Positions 1 through 8,085 of a stretch of DNA of 64,000 nucleotides are shown here, piece after piece. Source of the stretch: Arthrobacter sp. B6 (GTDB lineage Bacteria; Actinomycetota; Actinomycetes; Actinomycetales; Micrococcaceae); the NCBI RefSeq assembly GCF_001663775.1, contig NZ_KV467168.1, positions 635,065 through 699,064 of the forward strand, given 5' to 3'. A program made the position numbers and the translations under genes. A model generated the notes under the pieces. That model was not told where the DNA came from. It worked only from the letters and a program-made list of their open reading frames with translations, and did no database searches. Within the stretch, counting starts at the first letter, position 1. Every line of letters begins with the position of its first letter.

Positions 1-1
1 C

Positions 2-19
2 AAGCAAGGAAACTTGCTT
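2..19. terminator. Short hairpin with GAAA loop, possibly the 3' end of an upstream transcript
   Basis: AAGCAAG pairs with CTTGCTT (7 bp) around a GAAA tetraloop. No T-run follows, so a terminator role is a guess. It lies at the extreme left edge and its upstream gene is outside the window. Confidence 0.3.
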
Positions 20-59
20 CATGCAGTACGCACGGCCCCGGCCGGAACGTACTTCATAC

Positions 60-132
<73 letters not shown>

Positions 133-178
133 CTCTTCTGATAAGTTACACATCCCAAAATGCCGGTCTTCCGGTTCC

Positions 179-250
179 GGGCGATTGGCGCAGCGGTAGC
201 GCGCTTCCCTGACACGGAAGAGGTCACTGGTTCGATCCCAGTATCGCCCA
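179..250 (+). tRNA. tRNA-Val (anticodon GAC)
   Basis: This 72-nt tRNA has acceptor arms GGGCGAT and ATCGCCC with discriminator A. The anticodon stem CTTCC/GGAAG encloses the loop with anticodon GAC, and the T-loop is GTTCGATCC. CCA is not encoded. It decodes GTC/GTT valine codons. A strong intrinsic terminator starts 4 nt downstream, closing the Gly-Val tRNA unit. Confidence 0.96.
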
Positions 251-254
251 CAGC

Positions 255-281
255 AGCAGCTCTCCATGGAGCTGCTTTTTT
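255..281 (+). terminator. Rho-independent terminator of the tRNA Gly-Val unit
   Basis: AGCAGCTC and GAGCTGCT form an 8-bp stem with a 6-nt loop, followed by a run of six T. It lies immediately after tRNA-Val, a classical intrinsic terminator geometry. Confidence 0.85.
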
Positions 282-412
282 GTTGCCCGCTCCCCCCTTT
301 GACCTATCACTTTCGGTCGCCAATCAGCAGGTGAGGCAACCAAAACTGATAAGGCAACGCGGTCCATGGTTCCTCAGGCCGGCCGGGACTTTACAGGATT
401 TGTCACAGCACC

Positions 413-441
413 TTGGAACCTCCAGGAGACAGGGCTAGGAT
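413..441 (+). promoter_or_regulatory. Putative sigma70-type promoter for the small Rv0909-like gene
   Basis: TTGGAA (413-418) and TAGGAT (436-441) are separated by exactly 17 bp, about 45 bp upstream of the GTG start at 488. The rest of the 282-487 interval shows no other gene-like feature. Confidence 0.45.
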
Positions 442-487
442 CGGTTGCGGAGGAGCGAACTGGCTCCGCGATTGAAGGGAGGTGCTC

Positions 488-760
488 GTGGGACTGATTG
501 ACGATCTTAAGGGCAAGGCTAAAGGTCTTATCCATGGCAACGAGCAGGCCATCAAGGACGGCATCAACAAAGCCGGCGATTTCGTCGACACCAAGACCGG
601 CGGCAAGTACGCAGGTCACGTCGACAAAATCCAGAATGGCGCTTCCAAGCTCGTTGACAAGAACGGAACACCGGACCAGGCACCTGCCAGCGAGCAGGCC
701 CCGCCGGTCAATCCCGTTCCGCCGGTCAACCCGGTTCCGCCGGTTGACAAGGCTCCATAA
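488..760 (+). CDS. Small Rv0909/MT0933-type putative antitoxin-like protein
   Basis: A 90-residue hydrophilic protein starting GLIDDLKGKAKGLI, with helical, Lys-rich repeats and the motif NKAGDFVDTKTGGKY near residue 30. This resembles the MT0933_antitox family (Rv0909-like), annotated as putative type II antitoxins; I see no cognate toxin gene next to it, so that role is only nominal. The start is taken as GTG 488 because AGGGAGG ends 5 nt before it; an in-frame GTG at 482 overlaps that ribosome-binding site. The C-terminus is an 18-bp tandem repeat (about 2.7 copies) encoding PPVNPV units. It could equally be a stress or Asp23/YtxH-like helper protein. Confidence 0.65.
   Translation: MGLIDDLKGKAKGLIHGNEQAIKDGINKAGDFVDTKTGGKYAGHVDKIQNGASKLVDKNGTPDQAPASEQAPPVNPVPPVNPVPPVDKAP
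701..748 (+). repeat. 18-bp tandem repeat encoding PPVNPV units
   Basis: Units at 701-718, 719-736 and a 12-bp partial at 737-748 all start CCGCCGGT. They encode the proline-rich tail of the small upstream protein and keep the reading frame. Confidence 0.8.
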
Positions 761-796
761 GGATTTGGCCAGGGCTTTGCCCTAGCACGTCAAGGG

Positions 797-833
797 GGCG
801 TGGGTCCCGCCGGGAGGCGGCACCCGCGCCTTT
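797..833 (+). terminator. Intrinsic-type terminator after the small Rv0909-like gene
   Basis: A 15-position stem starting GGCGTGGGTCCCGCC pairs with GGCGGCACCCGCGCC around a GGGA loop, with one mismatch and one G-T pair. Only a short TTT follows. It sits 37 bp after the stop at 760 and before the transporter start at 888. Confidence 0.7.
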
Positions 834-887
834 GGCGTTTAACACTGGCTTTTAACCATCCGCTCCACAGGCGGTAGCCTTCCGGAT

Positions 888-2111
888 ATGCCAAAGCCCG
901 CACCAGCCGTCGTCCCCGGCGCCACCCCTGACAGGTCACGCCAACTTTCCCAGCCAATCGTGGCGGGCGTTGTGACGGCACTTGTGGGCTTTACGTCATC
1001 CTTCGCAGTGGTCCTCGCCGGTCTCCGCGCCGTTGGCGCCAGCCCCGCCCAGGCAGCATCCGGCCTGCTGGCACTCACGCTTATTTTCGGTGTCAGCGTG
1101 CTTTGGCTCTCCTGGCGTTCGAAGGTTCCGGTGACGCTCGCGTGGTCAACGCCGGGGGCTGCCCTGCTGGCCGGGGCAGGAACGGTCGACGGCGGCTGGC
1201 CGGCCGCCGTCGGAGCTTTCCTGGTGACCGGGGTGCTCATCGGCCTCACCGGACTAATCCCGGCCCTCGGCAGGCTGCTGGCGCGTATTCCCACGTCCCT
1301 GGCGCAGGCCATGCTGGCCGGTGTGCTGCTCTCCCTGTGCCTGGCGCCCTTCGCCGCGCTGGGTAACAACCCTGTACAGGTGGCTCCGGTCATCATCTGT
1401 TGGCTGGTGATGATGAAGTTCGCCCCCCGCTGGTCAGTGCCTGCTTCACTGGCGGTGGCCCTGGCAGTGATAGCCATCCACCTGTTTACGGGAGGCGGAG
1501 GAAACCTTGAGGGCGGATTCCTTCCGGCGCCGGTCTGGACTGTTCCGGCTTTCAGCATGCAGGCCGTGGCCGGGATCGCTTTGCCGCTCTTCATCGTGAC
1601 GATGGCATCGCAGAACATCCCCGGGGTCGCGGTGCTGAAGTCGTTCGGGTACACCACCCCATGGGCGCCCTCCATGTTGGTGACCGGCGCCGGGACCATG
1701 CTCAGTGCACCTTTTGGCGGCCATGCCATCAACCTCGCCGCCCTCAGCGCGGCCCTGGCAGCCGGCAACGAAGCGGGCGGGGACAGGAGCCGCCGTTGGA
1801 TCGCCGCGTTTACCTCGGGCCTGGCCTATCTGGGGCTGGCCCTGTTCTCGGCCGCACTGGTCACGGTGGTCAGCGCCGCTCCCCCGGGCTTGCTGGAGGC
1901 AGTTGCCGGGCTGGCCCTGATAGGCACGCTGGCGGCTTCGGTGTCCTCCGCGCTGGCAGTGGCGCAGGAACGGATCGCCGCGTCCGTCACGTTCCTGGTT
2001 GCCGCCTCCGGGCTCAGTTTTGCGGGCGTCGGCGCTGCTTTCTGGGCGCTGGCGGCAGGCCTGCTGGTCCGCTGGGTTCTGAAAGAACGGGCGACGCAAG
2101 ACCAAGGGTGA
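888..2111 (+). CDS. benE: BenE-family benzoate/proton symporter-like membrane transporter
   Basis: A 407-residue, strongly hydrophobic protein with about 12 predicted membrane segments. The N-terminal region (QPIVAGVVTALVGFTSSFAVVLAGL) and the PVTLAWSTPGAALLA segment around residues 80-95 are typical of the BenE family, as is PFGGHAINLAALSAAL near residue 280. The family is named for benzoate:H+ symport, but many members next to no aromatic catabolic genes have unknown substrates. No benzoate genes are seen here, so the substrate is uncertain. The gene stands alone and ends convergent with zapE. The ATG has no strong ribosome-binding site. Confidence 0.85.
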   Translation: MPKPAPAVVPGATPDRSRQLSQPIVAGVVTALVGFTSSFAVVLAGLRAVGASPAQAASGLLALTLIFGVSVLWLSWRSKVPVTLAWSTPGAALLAGAGTVDGGWPAAVGAFLVTGVLIGLTGLIPALGRLLARIPTSLAQAMLAGVLLSLCLAPFAALGNNPVQVAPVIICWLVMMKFAPRWSVPASLAVALAVIAIHLFTGGGGNLEGGFLPAPVWTVPAFSMQAVAGIALPLFIVTMASQNIPGVAVLKSFGYTTPWAPSMLVTGAGTMLSAPFGGHAINLAALSAALAAGNEAGGDRSRRWIAAFTSGLAYLGLALFSAALVTVVSAAPPGLLEAVAGLALIGTLAASVSSALAVAQERIAASVTFLVAASGLSFAGVGAAFWALAAGLLVRWVLKERATQDQG

Positions 2112-2229
2112 GTCCGCCGTCGTGGGCTGCTCTGGGCGACGAAACTCTGGAAACAGGACGTCTCGTGGGCGTGTCCGTGTCGAAGTGCCCCATTTAGGCC
2201 GGACCGCCCAGGAGCGGGGCCTGCCCCGT

Positions 2230-3267
2230 TTAGGACGGCTCGTGGTTCTGGCCCTCCCGGGCCAGTGCTGTCAGGCGGGACACTGCCCGGTAATACTTCT
2301 TGGTGTACCCGCCGTGCATCATCTCGTCGGTGAACAGCTTGTCGAAGGGAACCCCGCTGGCCAGGATGGGCACGTCCTTGTCATACAGCCGGTCCGCCAG
2401 CACCACGAACCGCAGGGCAACTGCCTGCTCGGTGATGGTTTCAACGTTGCGCCACACCACGCCGTCGATGCCGTCAATGAGCTGCCGGTAGCGGCTTGGG
2501 TGCACGCCGGCAAGGTGGCCTATCAGGGTGCTGAATTCGTCCTGCGCCACGGTCTTGCCGTCGAACTCGGCCTTCATCTGCGCGGCGAGCTCGCTGTTCT
2601 TGAGCGGCGCCGGCGGCGTGGGCAGGCCACGGTGGCGGAAATCCTCGCCGTCGATCCGAATGACGTCAAACTGGTCCGCCAGCACCTGGATCTCACGCTG
2701 GAAGTCGACGGCGGCGAAGCGGCCGTCGCCCAGCGAGCCCGGAAGGGTGTTGGACGTTGCAGCCAGTTTGACGCCGGCGTCGGCCAGTTCACGCATCAGC
2801 CTGGACATCAGGACGGTGTCGCCTGGATCATCGAGCTCAAACTCGTCGATGCACACCAGCTTGTAGTGGCTGAGGGCCTCCACCGTTTTCCGGAACGAGA
2901 GCGCACCCACCAGGTTGGTGTATTCCACAAAGGTGCCAAATGCCTTCGGTCCCGGCGCGGCGTGCCACAGCGAAGCCAGCAGGTGGGTCTTTCCGACGCC
3001 GAAGCCGCCGTCAAGGTAGATGCCGGCGCGGGACGTGTCCTTCTTGGCAAAAAGCTTCTTGAACAACCCGCCGCCATCATTGGCGCCGACTCCCTGCGCA
3101 AAGCCTTCCAATTCCCGGACGGCGTGGGCCTGGCTGGGCTGCTTGGGGTCGGGACGGTAGCTGGCGAAGGAAACCTGGCCGAACCGCGGCGACGGATAAA
3201 AGCCCTTAAGGAGCTCATCCACCGATACTGCCGGAGTGCGGGCGGCAAGCTGTTCGATCTGTACCAA
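2230..3267 (-). CDS. zapE: Cell division protein ZapE (AFG1-like P-loop ATPase)
   Basis: A 345-residue AFG1/ZapE-type ATPase. The Walker A motif is GGFGVGKTHLLASLWH around residue 100, and the Walker B region is YKLVCIDEFELDDPGDT. A sensor-like segment GVKLAATSNTLPGSLGDGRF follows. In E. coli ZapE is linked to Z-ring function under stress; mitochondrial AFG1 has a role in protein quality control. The first available start is a TTG at 3267 with a weak ribosome-binding site, so the exact N-terminus is uncertain. It is divergent from the rhodanese gene and convergent with the BenE transporter. This pairing with a sulfurtransferase is common in actinobacteria. Confidence 0.88.
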   Translation of the reverse strand: MVQIEQLAARTPAVSVDELLKGFYPSPRFGQVSFASYRPDPKQPSQAHAVRELEGFAQGVGANDGGGLFKKLFAKKDTSRAGIYLDGGFGVGKTHLLASLWHAAPGPKAFGTFVEYTNLVGALSFRKTVEALSHYKLVCIDEFELDDPGDTVLMSRLMRELADAGVKLAATSNTLPGSLGDGRFAAVDFQREIQVLADQFDVIRIDGEDFRHRGLPTPPAPLKNSELAAQMKAEFDGKTVAQDEFSTLIGHLAGVHPSRYRQLIDGIDGVVWRNVETITEQAVALRFVVLADRLYDKDVPILASGVPFDKLFTDEMMHGGYTKKYYRAVSRLTALAREGQNHEPS

Positions 3268-3484
3268 GGTGGTCCGTTCTGCTGGTGGGTTGTCCCCAGA
3301 AAGAATACCGGCAATGGGGCAGGGCTTCCCCGCCTAAGCACGGGTCCGCAACAGAGGGTGACGAAGGCCATATTTCCCTCTGTTAACTGAACAGCGGATT
3401 TCGCCCGCCACCGTGGCTAGTGTTGGAGCAGGTTCCAGCATCCTCCTGCAGGTCCGCCATACGTTTCAATGAAAGGCCATCACC

Positions 3485-4396
3485 TTGTCCTACCCAGTTG
3501 AACAGAACGAGAAGTTCGCAGCCTACGCCCGCCCCGAGCGACTGGTTTCCACCGAATGGCTCGCCGCCGCGCTTGAAAGCGGCGCCGTCGCCGACGGAAA
3601 GCTGGTGGTCGTCGAGTCCGATGAGGACGTCCTGCTCTATGAGACGGGCCACATCCCCGGATCCGTCAAGATCGACTGGCACACCGACCTCAACGACGAG
3701 GTAACCCGTGACTACGTTGACGGCACTGCCTTTGCCGCCCTGGCTGCCTCCAAAGGCATCTCCCGCGACAGCACCGTGGTCATTTACGGGGACAAGTCCA
3801 ACTGGTGGGCAGCCTACGCCCTGTGGGTCTTCACCCTGTTCGGCCACGAGGACGTCCGCCTGCTGGACGGCGGCCGCGACAAATGGATCGCCGAGGGCAG
3901 GGCCCTGACCACGGAGACGTCCGCTCCAGTTGCGGGCGACTACCCTGTGGTGGAACGCAACGACGCCCCCATCCGCGCCTTCAAAGAGGACGTCCTGGCA
4001 CACCTCGGAAAGCCGCTGATCGACGTCCGTTCCCCCGAGGAATACACCGGACAGCGCACCCACATGCCCGCCTACCCAGAGGAGGGCGCCCTCCGTGGCG
4101 GCCACATCCCGACGGCGGCATCCATTCCCTGGGCGCGCGCCGCCGCGGCGGACGGAACGTACCGCAGCCGCGATGAGCTCGAAGCCCTCTACCTCGGCGA
4201 GGCCGGTCTCAGCGAAGGCGATGACGTCGTCGCCTACTGCCGGATCGGCGAGCGTTCCAGCCACACCTGGTTCGCCCTGAAGTACCTGCTGGGCTTTGAC
4301 ACCGTCCGCAACTACGACGGGTCCTGGACAGAGTGGGGCAACGCCGTCCGCGTCCCCATCGTCAAGGGTGCGGAGCGCGGCTCCGTCCCGGCGTAA
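3485..4396 (+). CDS. sseA: Thiosulfate sulfurtransferase (tandem rhodanese)
   Basis: A 303-residue protein with two rhodanese domains. The N-terminal one is inactive (residues ~20-145, with [14 protein letters not shown]). The C-terminal one is catalytic (residues ~165-300), with active-site loop CRIGERSSH; the persulfide-forming Cys is residue 252. It transfers sulfane sulfur from thiosulfate-like donors. The start is TTG 3485, preceded by GAAAGG at about 8 nt. The sufE gene begins 10 bp after the stop, so both probably form one sulfur-handling transcription unit, supplying sulfur for Fe-S assembly or tRNA thiolation. Confidence 0.92.
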   Translation: MSYPVEQNEKFAAYARPERLVSTEWLAAALESGAVADGKLVVVESDEDVLLYETGHIPGSVKIDWHTDLNDEVTRDYVDGTAFAALAASKGISRDSTVVIYGDKSNWWAAYALWVFTLFGHEDVRLLDGGRDKWIAEGRALTTETSAPVAGDYPVVERNDAPIRAFKEDVLAHLGKPLIDVRSPEEYTGQRTHMPAYPEEGALRGGHIPTAASIPWARAAAADGTYRSRDELEALYLGEAGLSEGDDVVAYCRIGERSSHTWFALKYLLGFDTVRNYDGSWTEWGNAVRVPIVKGAERGSVPA

Positions 4397-4406
4397 GCTG
4401 GAGTAG

Positions 4407-4868
4407 ATGACTACTCAACACCTGCCCGCCTCGCTGGCGGAAATAGTGGACGACTTCCAGGCACTCACGGAGCCCGAGCGGCTGCAGCTGCTGCTCGAGT
4501 TCTCGCGGGAACTCCCGGAATTGCCGGACCGGCTGAAGAACCACCCCGAGCTCCTGGAGCAGGTGGTGGAATGCCAGTCGCCGCTGTTCCTGACCATCGA
4601 GACGGAAAAGAACGACGCCGGCACCGCCGACGCTGTACGGCTCTACTTCAAGGCGCCGCCGGAAGCCCCCACCACACGGGGTTTCGCCGGGGTGCTCCAC
4701 GAGGGGCTCGACGGGCTCAGCGCGGAGGATATCCTGGCAGTCCCCGACGACATGCCTGAACTGCTGGGGCTCACCCGGGCCATCACGCCGTTGCGGATGC
4801 GCGGCATGACCGCCATGCTGGGCCGCATCAAGCGCAAGGTCGCCGCCTCGTCCCGGCAGCTCAGCTAG
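4407..4868 (+). CDS. sufE: SufE-family cysteine desulfurase accessory protein
   Basis: A 153-residue SufE-like protein. The expected sulfur-acceptor Cys is residue 56 in LLEQVVECQSPLFL. The conserved RGFAGVLHEGLDGLSAEDIL segment and C-terminal LGLTRAITPLRMRGM are also typical. SufE accepts persulfide from SufS and passes it on for Fe-S cluster assembly. Here it is paired with a rhodanese rather than the suf operon, a known actinobacterial arrangement. The following ybaK gene starts 17 bp downstream. Confidence 0.92.
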   Translation: MTTQHLPASLAEIVDDFQALTEPERLQLLLEFSRELPELPDRLKNHPELLEQVVECQSPLFLTIETEKNDAGTADAVRLYFKAPPEAPTTRGFAGVLHEGLDGLSAEDILAVPDDMPELLGLTRAITPLRMRGMTAMLGRIKRKVAASSRQLS

Positions 4869-4885
4869 GCAGCCAGCTCAGGTTT

Positions 4886-5413
4886 ATGGGGCGCAAAGGT
4901 ACTTCCCAGGGAACGCCGGCCACCGCGGTACTGACGGCGGCCGGCGTTCCCTTTGTGCTGCACCCGTACACCCATGATCCGTCCGCTGCCAGCTATGGCA
5001 CCGAAGCCGCCGAAGCCTTGGGCATTGACCCGGCGAGGGTTTTCAAGACTCTGATGGTGGAGGTGGAAGGCAGGCTGGCGGTGGGAGTGGTGCCCGTCAG
5101 CGGAAGCCTTGACCTGAAGGCGTTCGCAGCCGCCCTTGATGCGAAGAAGGCCACCATGGCGGATCCCAAGGCGGCCGAACGCCGCACCGGCTACGTGCTC
5201 GGCGGTATCTCGCCGCTGGGCCAGCGGCAGGCGTCACTTACGGTCATTGACGGCAGTGCCGTTGCCCTGGAGACCATGCTGGTTTCCGGCGGACGGCGCG
5301 GACTGGACATCGAACTGGCGCCCGCGGACCTCATCCGCCTGACGTCCGCCATCACGGCCCCGATCGGAACTGTCAAAGCCTGGGAAGCGTCCTTCCCTCC
5401 CCCAACTAAGTAG
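4886..5413 (+). CDS. ybaK: Cys-tRNA(Pro)/Cys-tRNA(Cys) deacylase, YbaK/EbsC family
   Basis: A 175-residue YbaK-type trans-editing protein. It shows RVFKTLMVEVEGRLAVGVVPV around residues 50-72 (with the conserved Lys), DAKKATMADPKAAERRTGYV, and the GGISPLGQ motif typical of YbaK. It hydrolyses mischarged Cys-tRNA(Pro). It is the last gene of the rhodanese-sufE-ybaK run. Its final codons and stop lie inside the left arm of a 28-bp perfect inverted repeat, which probably ends transcription. Confidence 0.93.
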   Translation: MGRKGTSQGTPATAVLTAAGVPFVLHPYTHDPSAASYGTEAAEALGIDPARVFKTLMVEVEGRLAVGVVPVSGSLDLKAFAAALDAKKATMADPKAAERRTGYVLGGISPLGQRQASLTVIDGSAVALETMLVSGGRRGLDIELAPADLIRLTSAITAPIGTVKAWEASFPPPTK

Positions 5414-5466
5414 CAGCAGATGTCGTTTAGACCCCTCGAAACGACATCTGCTGCTACTTAGTTGGG
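5401..5466. terminator. Long perfect inverted repeat between convergent genes (28-bp arms)
   Basis: Arms 5401-5428 and 5439-5466 are perfectly complementary over 28 bp, with the 10-nt loop AGACCCCTCG. The left arm overlaps the ybaK stop codon (5411-5413), and the right arm ends 1 bp before the stop of the convergent hydrolase gene (5467). There is no T-run. A bidirectional terminator or RNA-stabilising hairpin is the simplest reading. The unusual length and perfection may also mark a repeated element. Confidence 0.85.
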
Positions 5467-6741
5467 CTACCCGGCAACCCCGGTCTGGCCGGGATTCACC
5501 CTCGGCGCCAGCTGCTGCCGCAACCACGCTTTGACCACCCGCTCCCAGCGGGCGGGATCCACGTTCCATTCCTTCGTGTGCCGGGCGTGGTTGAACGTTT
5601 CGAAGGTGACCATTTCCGGGTTTCGCTCGGCCAGCAACGCAGACGGTTCATAGGGCACGTATTCGTCGTCCACGCTGTGCACAATCAGGGTAGGCGTGCG
5701 CAGTTCAACAGCCCTCGCCACCCAGTCCATCGCCTTTAGGTCAACCGGTGCCGACAGGCCCGTGAGCCGGCGCCCCAGCGGGTGGCCCAGCATCAGCTGG
5801 CCGTAGCGTCCCACCAGGGACGGGATCCTGTTGATCTGTGCATGGTGTGCCAGGACGTTGACCCAGTTGATGACGGGGGCGTCCAGGACCATGGCCCGGA
5901 TCAGGTGGCGGTACCTGGACAGGTCCGCCGTCTGCAGGCAGATGGCGCCTCCCATGGACCAGCCGAAGAGGACGATCTCCTCGGCCCCGTTCGCCAGTGC
6001 ATACTCAATGGCCGCTTCGATGTCACGCCATTCAGTGGATCCCAGGCCGTAGCGTCCGTCGTGTGCCGAAGGGGCCAGGCCGTCGTTGCGGTAGGACACC
6101 AGCAGGCTGGTCAGCCCCAGTTCCAGAGCCGGACCGACGGCGCGCAGGGCCTCCTGGCGGGTGGCTCCCCTGCCGTGGACCATCACCGCCCACGTGCGCG
6201 ATGTGCCGCCTGCCCGCACCAGCCACGCCGGTGCGTGGCCGCCGTCGACCTCAATCAGGACGTCCTCAGACGGGAGGCCGACGGCGGCGGGGTCCGGATG
6301 GACTGCTCCGCTCCACCAGCCACGGTGGGCAGTGTTGATGTCACCGCTGTAGACAGCCTCGACTTCCCGGAGGACGGTGCGCTCTGCGGGTGAGTACGAC
6401 ACGATGCGGCCAATGCGGGCGTGGCCCTTGCCGCCGTCAAAAAAGAATCCGTACACCCCGTCCACCGTGGTGTCCGCGTTGGCCGCGAAAATGACCTGCT
6501 GGCCCTGGCCATCACGGATCACCGCCAGCACTTCCTGGTCCGCCAACCTCCGTGGTGCGGGCGTGATCACCCGGCGCGCGAAGTACAGGGCCAGGGCCGA
6601 CGAACCCGTGGCGAGCAGCCCGGCCAAGGCACCGCCACCGATGACGCCGCCGATAGTCCACTTGGCACGCAGCGACATTCCGGCGTCGGCAGCGGGGGCA
6701 ACGGCGGCCATTGGAGCAGGGGTCCGTGTAGAAGAAGCCAT
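5467..6741 (-). CDS. Membrane-anchored alpha/beta hydrolase
   Basis: A 424-residue protein with an N-terminal signal-anchor (WTIGGVIGGGALAGLLATGSS, then an ALALYFARR segment, residues ~20-55). A C-terminal alpha/beta-hydrolase fold of the S33 type follows. The oxyanion region is MVHGRGATRQE, the nucleophile elbow is GWSMGG, the acid region is VHSVDDEYVPY, and the His lies in FNHARHTKEW. The substrate is unknown (lipid or peptide ester). ATG 6741 is chosen over upstream in-frame ATGs because the extension is Arg-rich and overlaps the divergent promoter region. The stop abuts the 28-bp hairpin. Confidence 0.82.
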   Translation of the reverse strand: MASSTRTPAPMAAVAPAADAGMSLRAKWTIGGVIGGGALAGLLATGSSALALYFARRVITPAPRRLADQEVLAVIRDGQGQQVIFAANADTTVDGVYGFFFDGGKGHARIGRIVSYSPAERTVLREVEAVYSGDINTAHRGWWSGAVHPDPAAVGLPSEDVLIEVDGGHAPAWLVRAGGTSRTWAVMVHGRGATRQEALRAVGPALELGLTSLLVSYRNDGLAPSAHDGRYGLGSTEWRDIEAAIEYALANGAEEIVLFGWSMGGAICLQTADLSRYRHLIRAMVLDAPVINWVNVLAHHAQINRIPSLVGRYGQLMLGHPLGRRLTGLSAPVDLKAMDWVARAVELRTPTLIVHSVDDEYVPYEPSALLAERNPEMVTFETFNHARHTKEWNVDPARWERVVKAWLRQQLAPRVNPGQTGVAG

Positions 6742-6863
6742 GGGTCCATTCTTACTGCCATTGGCCCGTCGGCCATATTCCGCCGCTCTCGCCCGGCAGC
6801 GCATGGCGGGGCCCGCCGGGGCAAATGGATGCAGCAGCACATGCACAGGACTAGGCTGATGGC

Positions 6864-7355
6864 ATGAGCGATCCCATCGTCATCCTGACCGAAGAACCCC
6901 TGGGCGCGGACGACCGCGTCAACATAGAGCGGCTGGTGAACGGGGCCGATGCGCGCCTGGTGCTGCTGGTGCCGGCCAATACGGAACGGCACCTCCTGGT
7001 GGATTTCCTGGAGCATCTTTCGCTGCTGGAAATTTCCAAGGCATTCCGGGAGCTGACCAGCCATGCTCCGGATCCTTCGGCTGAACGGGCCGAGGCGGCG
7101 GAGACACTCACGGTGTCGCTTGGCGCCCTTAAGGGGCTCGGCTCCGGCGTGACCGGTGAGGTGGTTGACGGTGGAGCCGTTAATGGGCTGGTTGCCAAGG
7201 TTAAGGAACTCGGGGCGACGCAGGCCGTAGTGGTCACCCGCCCGCATGCCGTATCAGACACGTTCCACACTGACTGGGCCAGCAAGGCCCAGGACCAGTT
7301 GGGTATTCCCGTCCTGCACCTCTATGCAGGCTCGGGATTTATCGGTGACTCCTAA
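6864..7355 (+). CDS. Conserved actinobacterial protein, UspA-like fold suspected
   Basis: A 163-residue soluble protein. The first strand (PIVILTEEPLGADD), a middle ARLVLLVPANTERH strand and a C-terminal TQAVVVTRPHAVSDTFHTDW followed by GIPVLHLYAGSGFI suggest an alternating alpha/beta fold like universal stress proteins. No catalytic motif is recognised. It is 14 bp upstream of msrB on the same strand, so a role linked to oxidative stress or simple co-expression is possible. The function is unknown. Confidence 0.7.
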   Translation: MSDPIVILTEEPLGADDRVNIERLVNGADARLVLLVPANTERHLLVDFLEHLSLLEISKAFRELTSHAPDPSAERAEAAETLTVSLGALKGLGSGVTGEVVDGGAVNGLVAKVKELGATQAVVVTRPHAVSDTFHTDWASKAQDQLGIPVLHLYAGSGFIGDS

Positions 7356-7369
7356 GCGTTGAACAGGCC

Positions 7370-7900
7370 ATGAGCATCTTCGGAAACAAAAGTTTTGGCA
7401 GCAAGGCAACAGATTCCGTCCGGGACGCCCTGCCCGCGGACCATCCTGCCGGCACGAGCCTTAAATCGGACGCTGAGTGGCGGCAGGAACTCAGCCCCGA
7501 GGAATACCATGTGCTCCGCCAGGCGGGCACCGAGCGGCCGTACACCGGCGAATACTGGGACACCCACACAGCCGGCGTCTACCAGTGCCGGGCCTGCGGT
7601 ACAGAACTTTTCACCAGCAACGAGAAGTTCGATTCGCATTGCGGCTGGCCGTCTTTCTGGGCACCGCTGGCGGAGGGCACCGTCCGCTATATCCACGACC
7701 GGACCCTGGGCATGGAGCGCATCGAAGTGCGCTGCGCCACCTGCGACTCGCATCTGGGACATGTTTTCGAAGGCGAAGGCTATGCCACGCCAACCGACCA
7801 GCGCTTCTGCATTAACTCTGTCTCGCTGAAGCTGGTGCCGCGGGAGGACCAGGAGTCCGGGGGACAGCAGGGCGGCCAGGAGCAGGACGGGCAGGACTGA
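7370..7900 (+). CDS. msrB: Peptide-methionine (R)-S-oxide reductase
   Basis: A 176-residue MsrB. The zinc-binding pairs are CRAC (Cys73, Cys76) and CATC (Cys122, Cys125). Cys91 lies in DSHCGWPSF, a usual resolving position, and the catalytic Cys147 lies in RFCINSVSL. The family repairs methionine-R-sulfoxide in oxidised proteins. Residues 1-35 are an extra N-terminal stretch, and the C-terminal tail (GGQQGGQEQDGQD) is Gln/Gly-rich and likely disordered. It probably forms an operon with the upstream 163-residue gene. Confidence 0.95.
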   Translation: MSIFGNKSFGSKATDSVRDALPADHPAGTSLKSDAEWRQELSPEEYHVLRQAGTERPYTGEYWDTHTAGVYQCRACGTELFTSNEKFDSHCGWPSFWAPLAEGTVRYIHDRTLGMERIEVRCATCDSHLGHVFEGEGYATPTDQRFCINSVSLKLVPREDQESGGQQGGQEQDGQD

Positions 7901-7990
7901 CGTCCGACGGGCTCCTGAACAGGCCGTGCATTGACCAGGCCAGCCCCACCCGCGCTGGAGCTGGAGGTGGTGTGGCCGACCCTGAGATTG

Positions 7991-8070
7991 AGAGTTCCTT
8001 ATGCTTAGCCACATTTTGAGTTAGGAACTCTGGTTGCTTGCTACGCTCGCCGTAGAAGCTCAAGCAACCA
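7991..8070 (+). promoter_or_regulatory. Structured leader or tandem dyad upstream of the DUF6421 operon
   Basis: Two abutting inverted repeats fill the interval. AGAGTTCCT (7991-7999) pairs with AGGAACTCT (8023-8031). TGGTTGCTTG (8031-8040) pairs with CAAGCAACCA (8061-8070), extended inside by CTACG/CGTAG around a CTCGC loop with an AAGCT bulge. The second hairpin ends just before the AAAGG ribosome-binding site of the gene at 8086. This could be an RNA attenuator or two operators; sequence alone cannot decide. Confidence 0.6.
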
Positions 8071-8085
8071 GAAAGGCAGCCTCCA

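Noticed and set aside
2112..2229. Hairpin terminator between the BenE transporter and zapE
   Set aside because: Only short complementary runs are present; no stem above 5-6 bp. I see nothing else convincing in this stretch.
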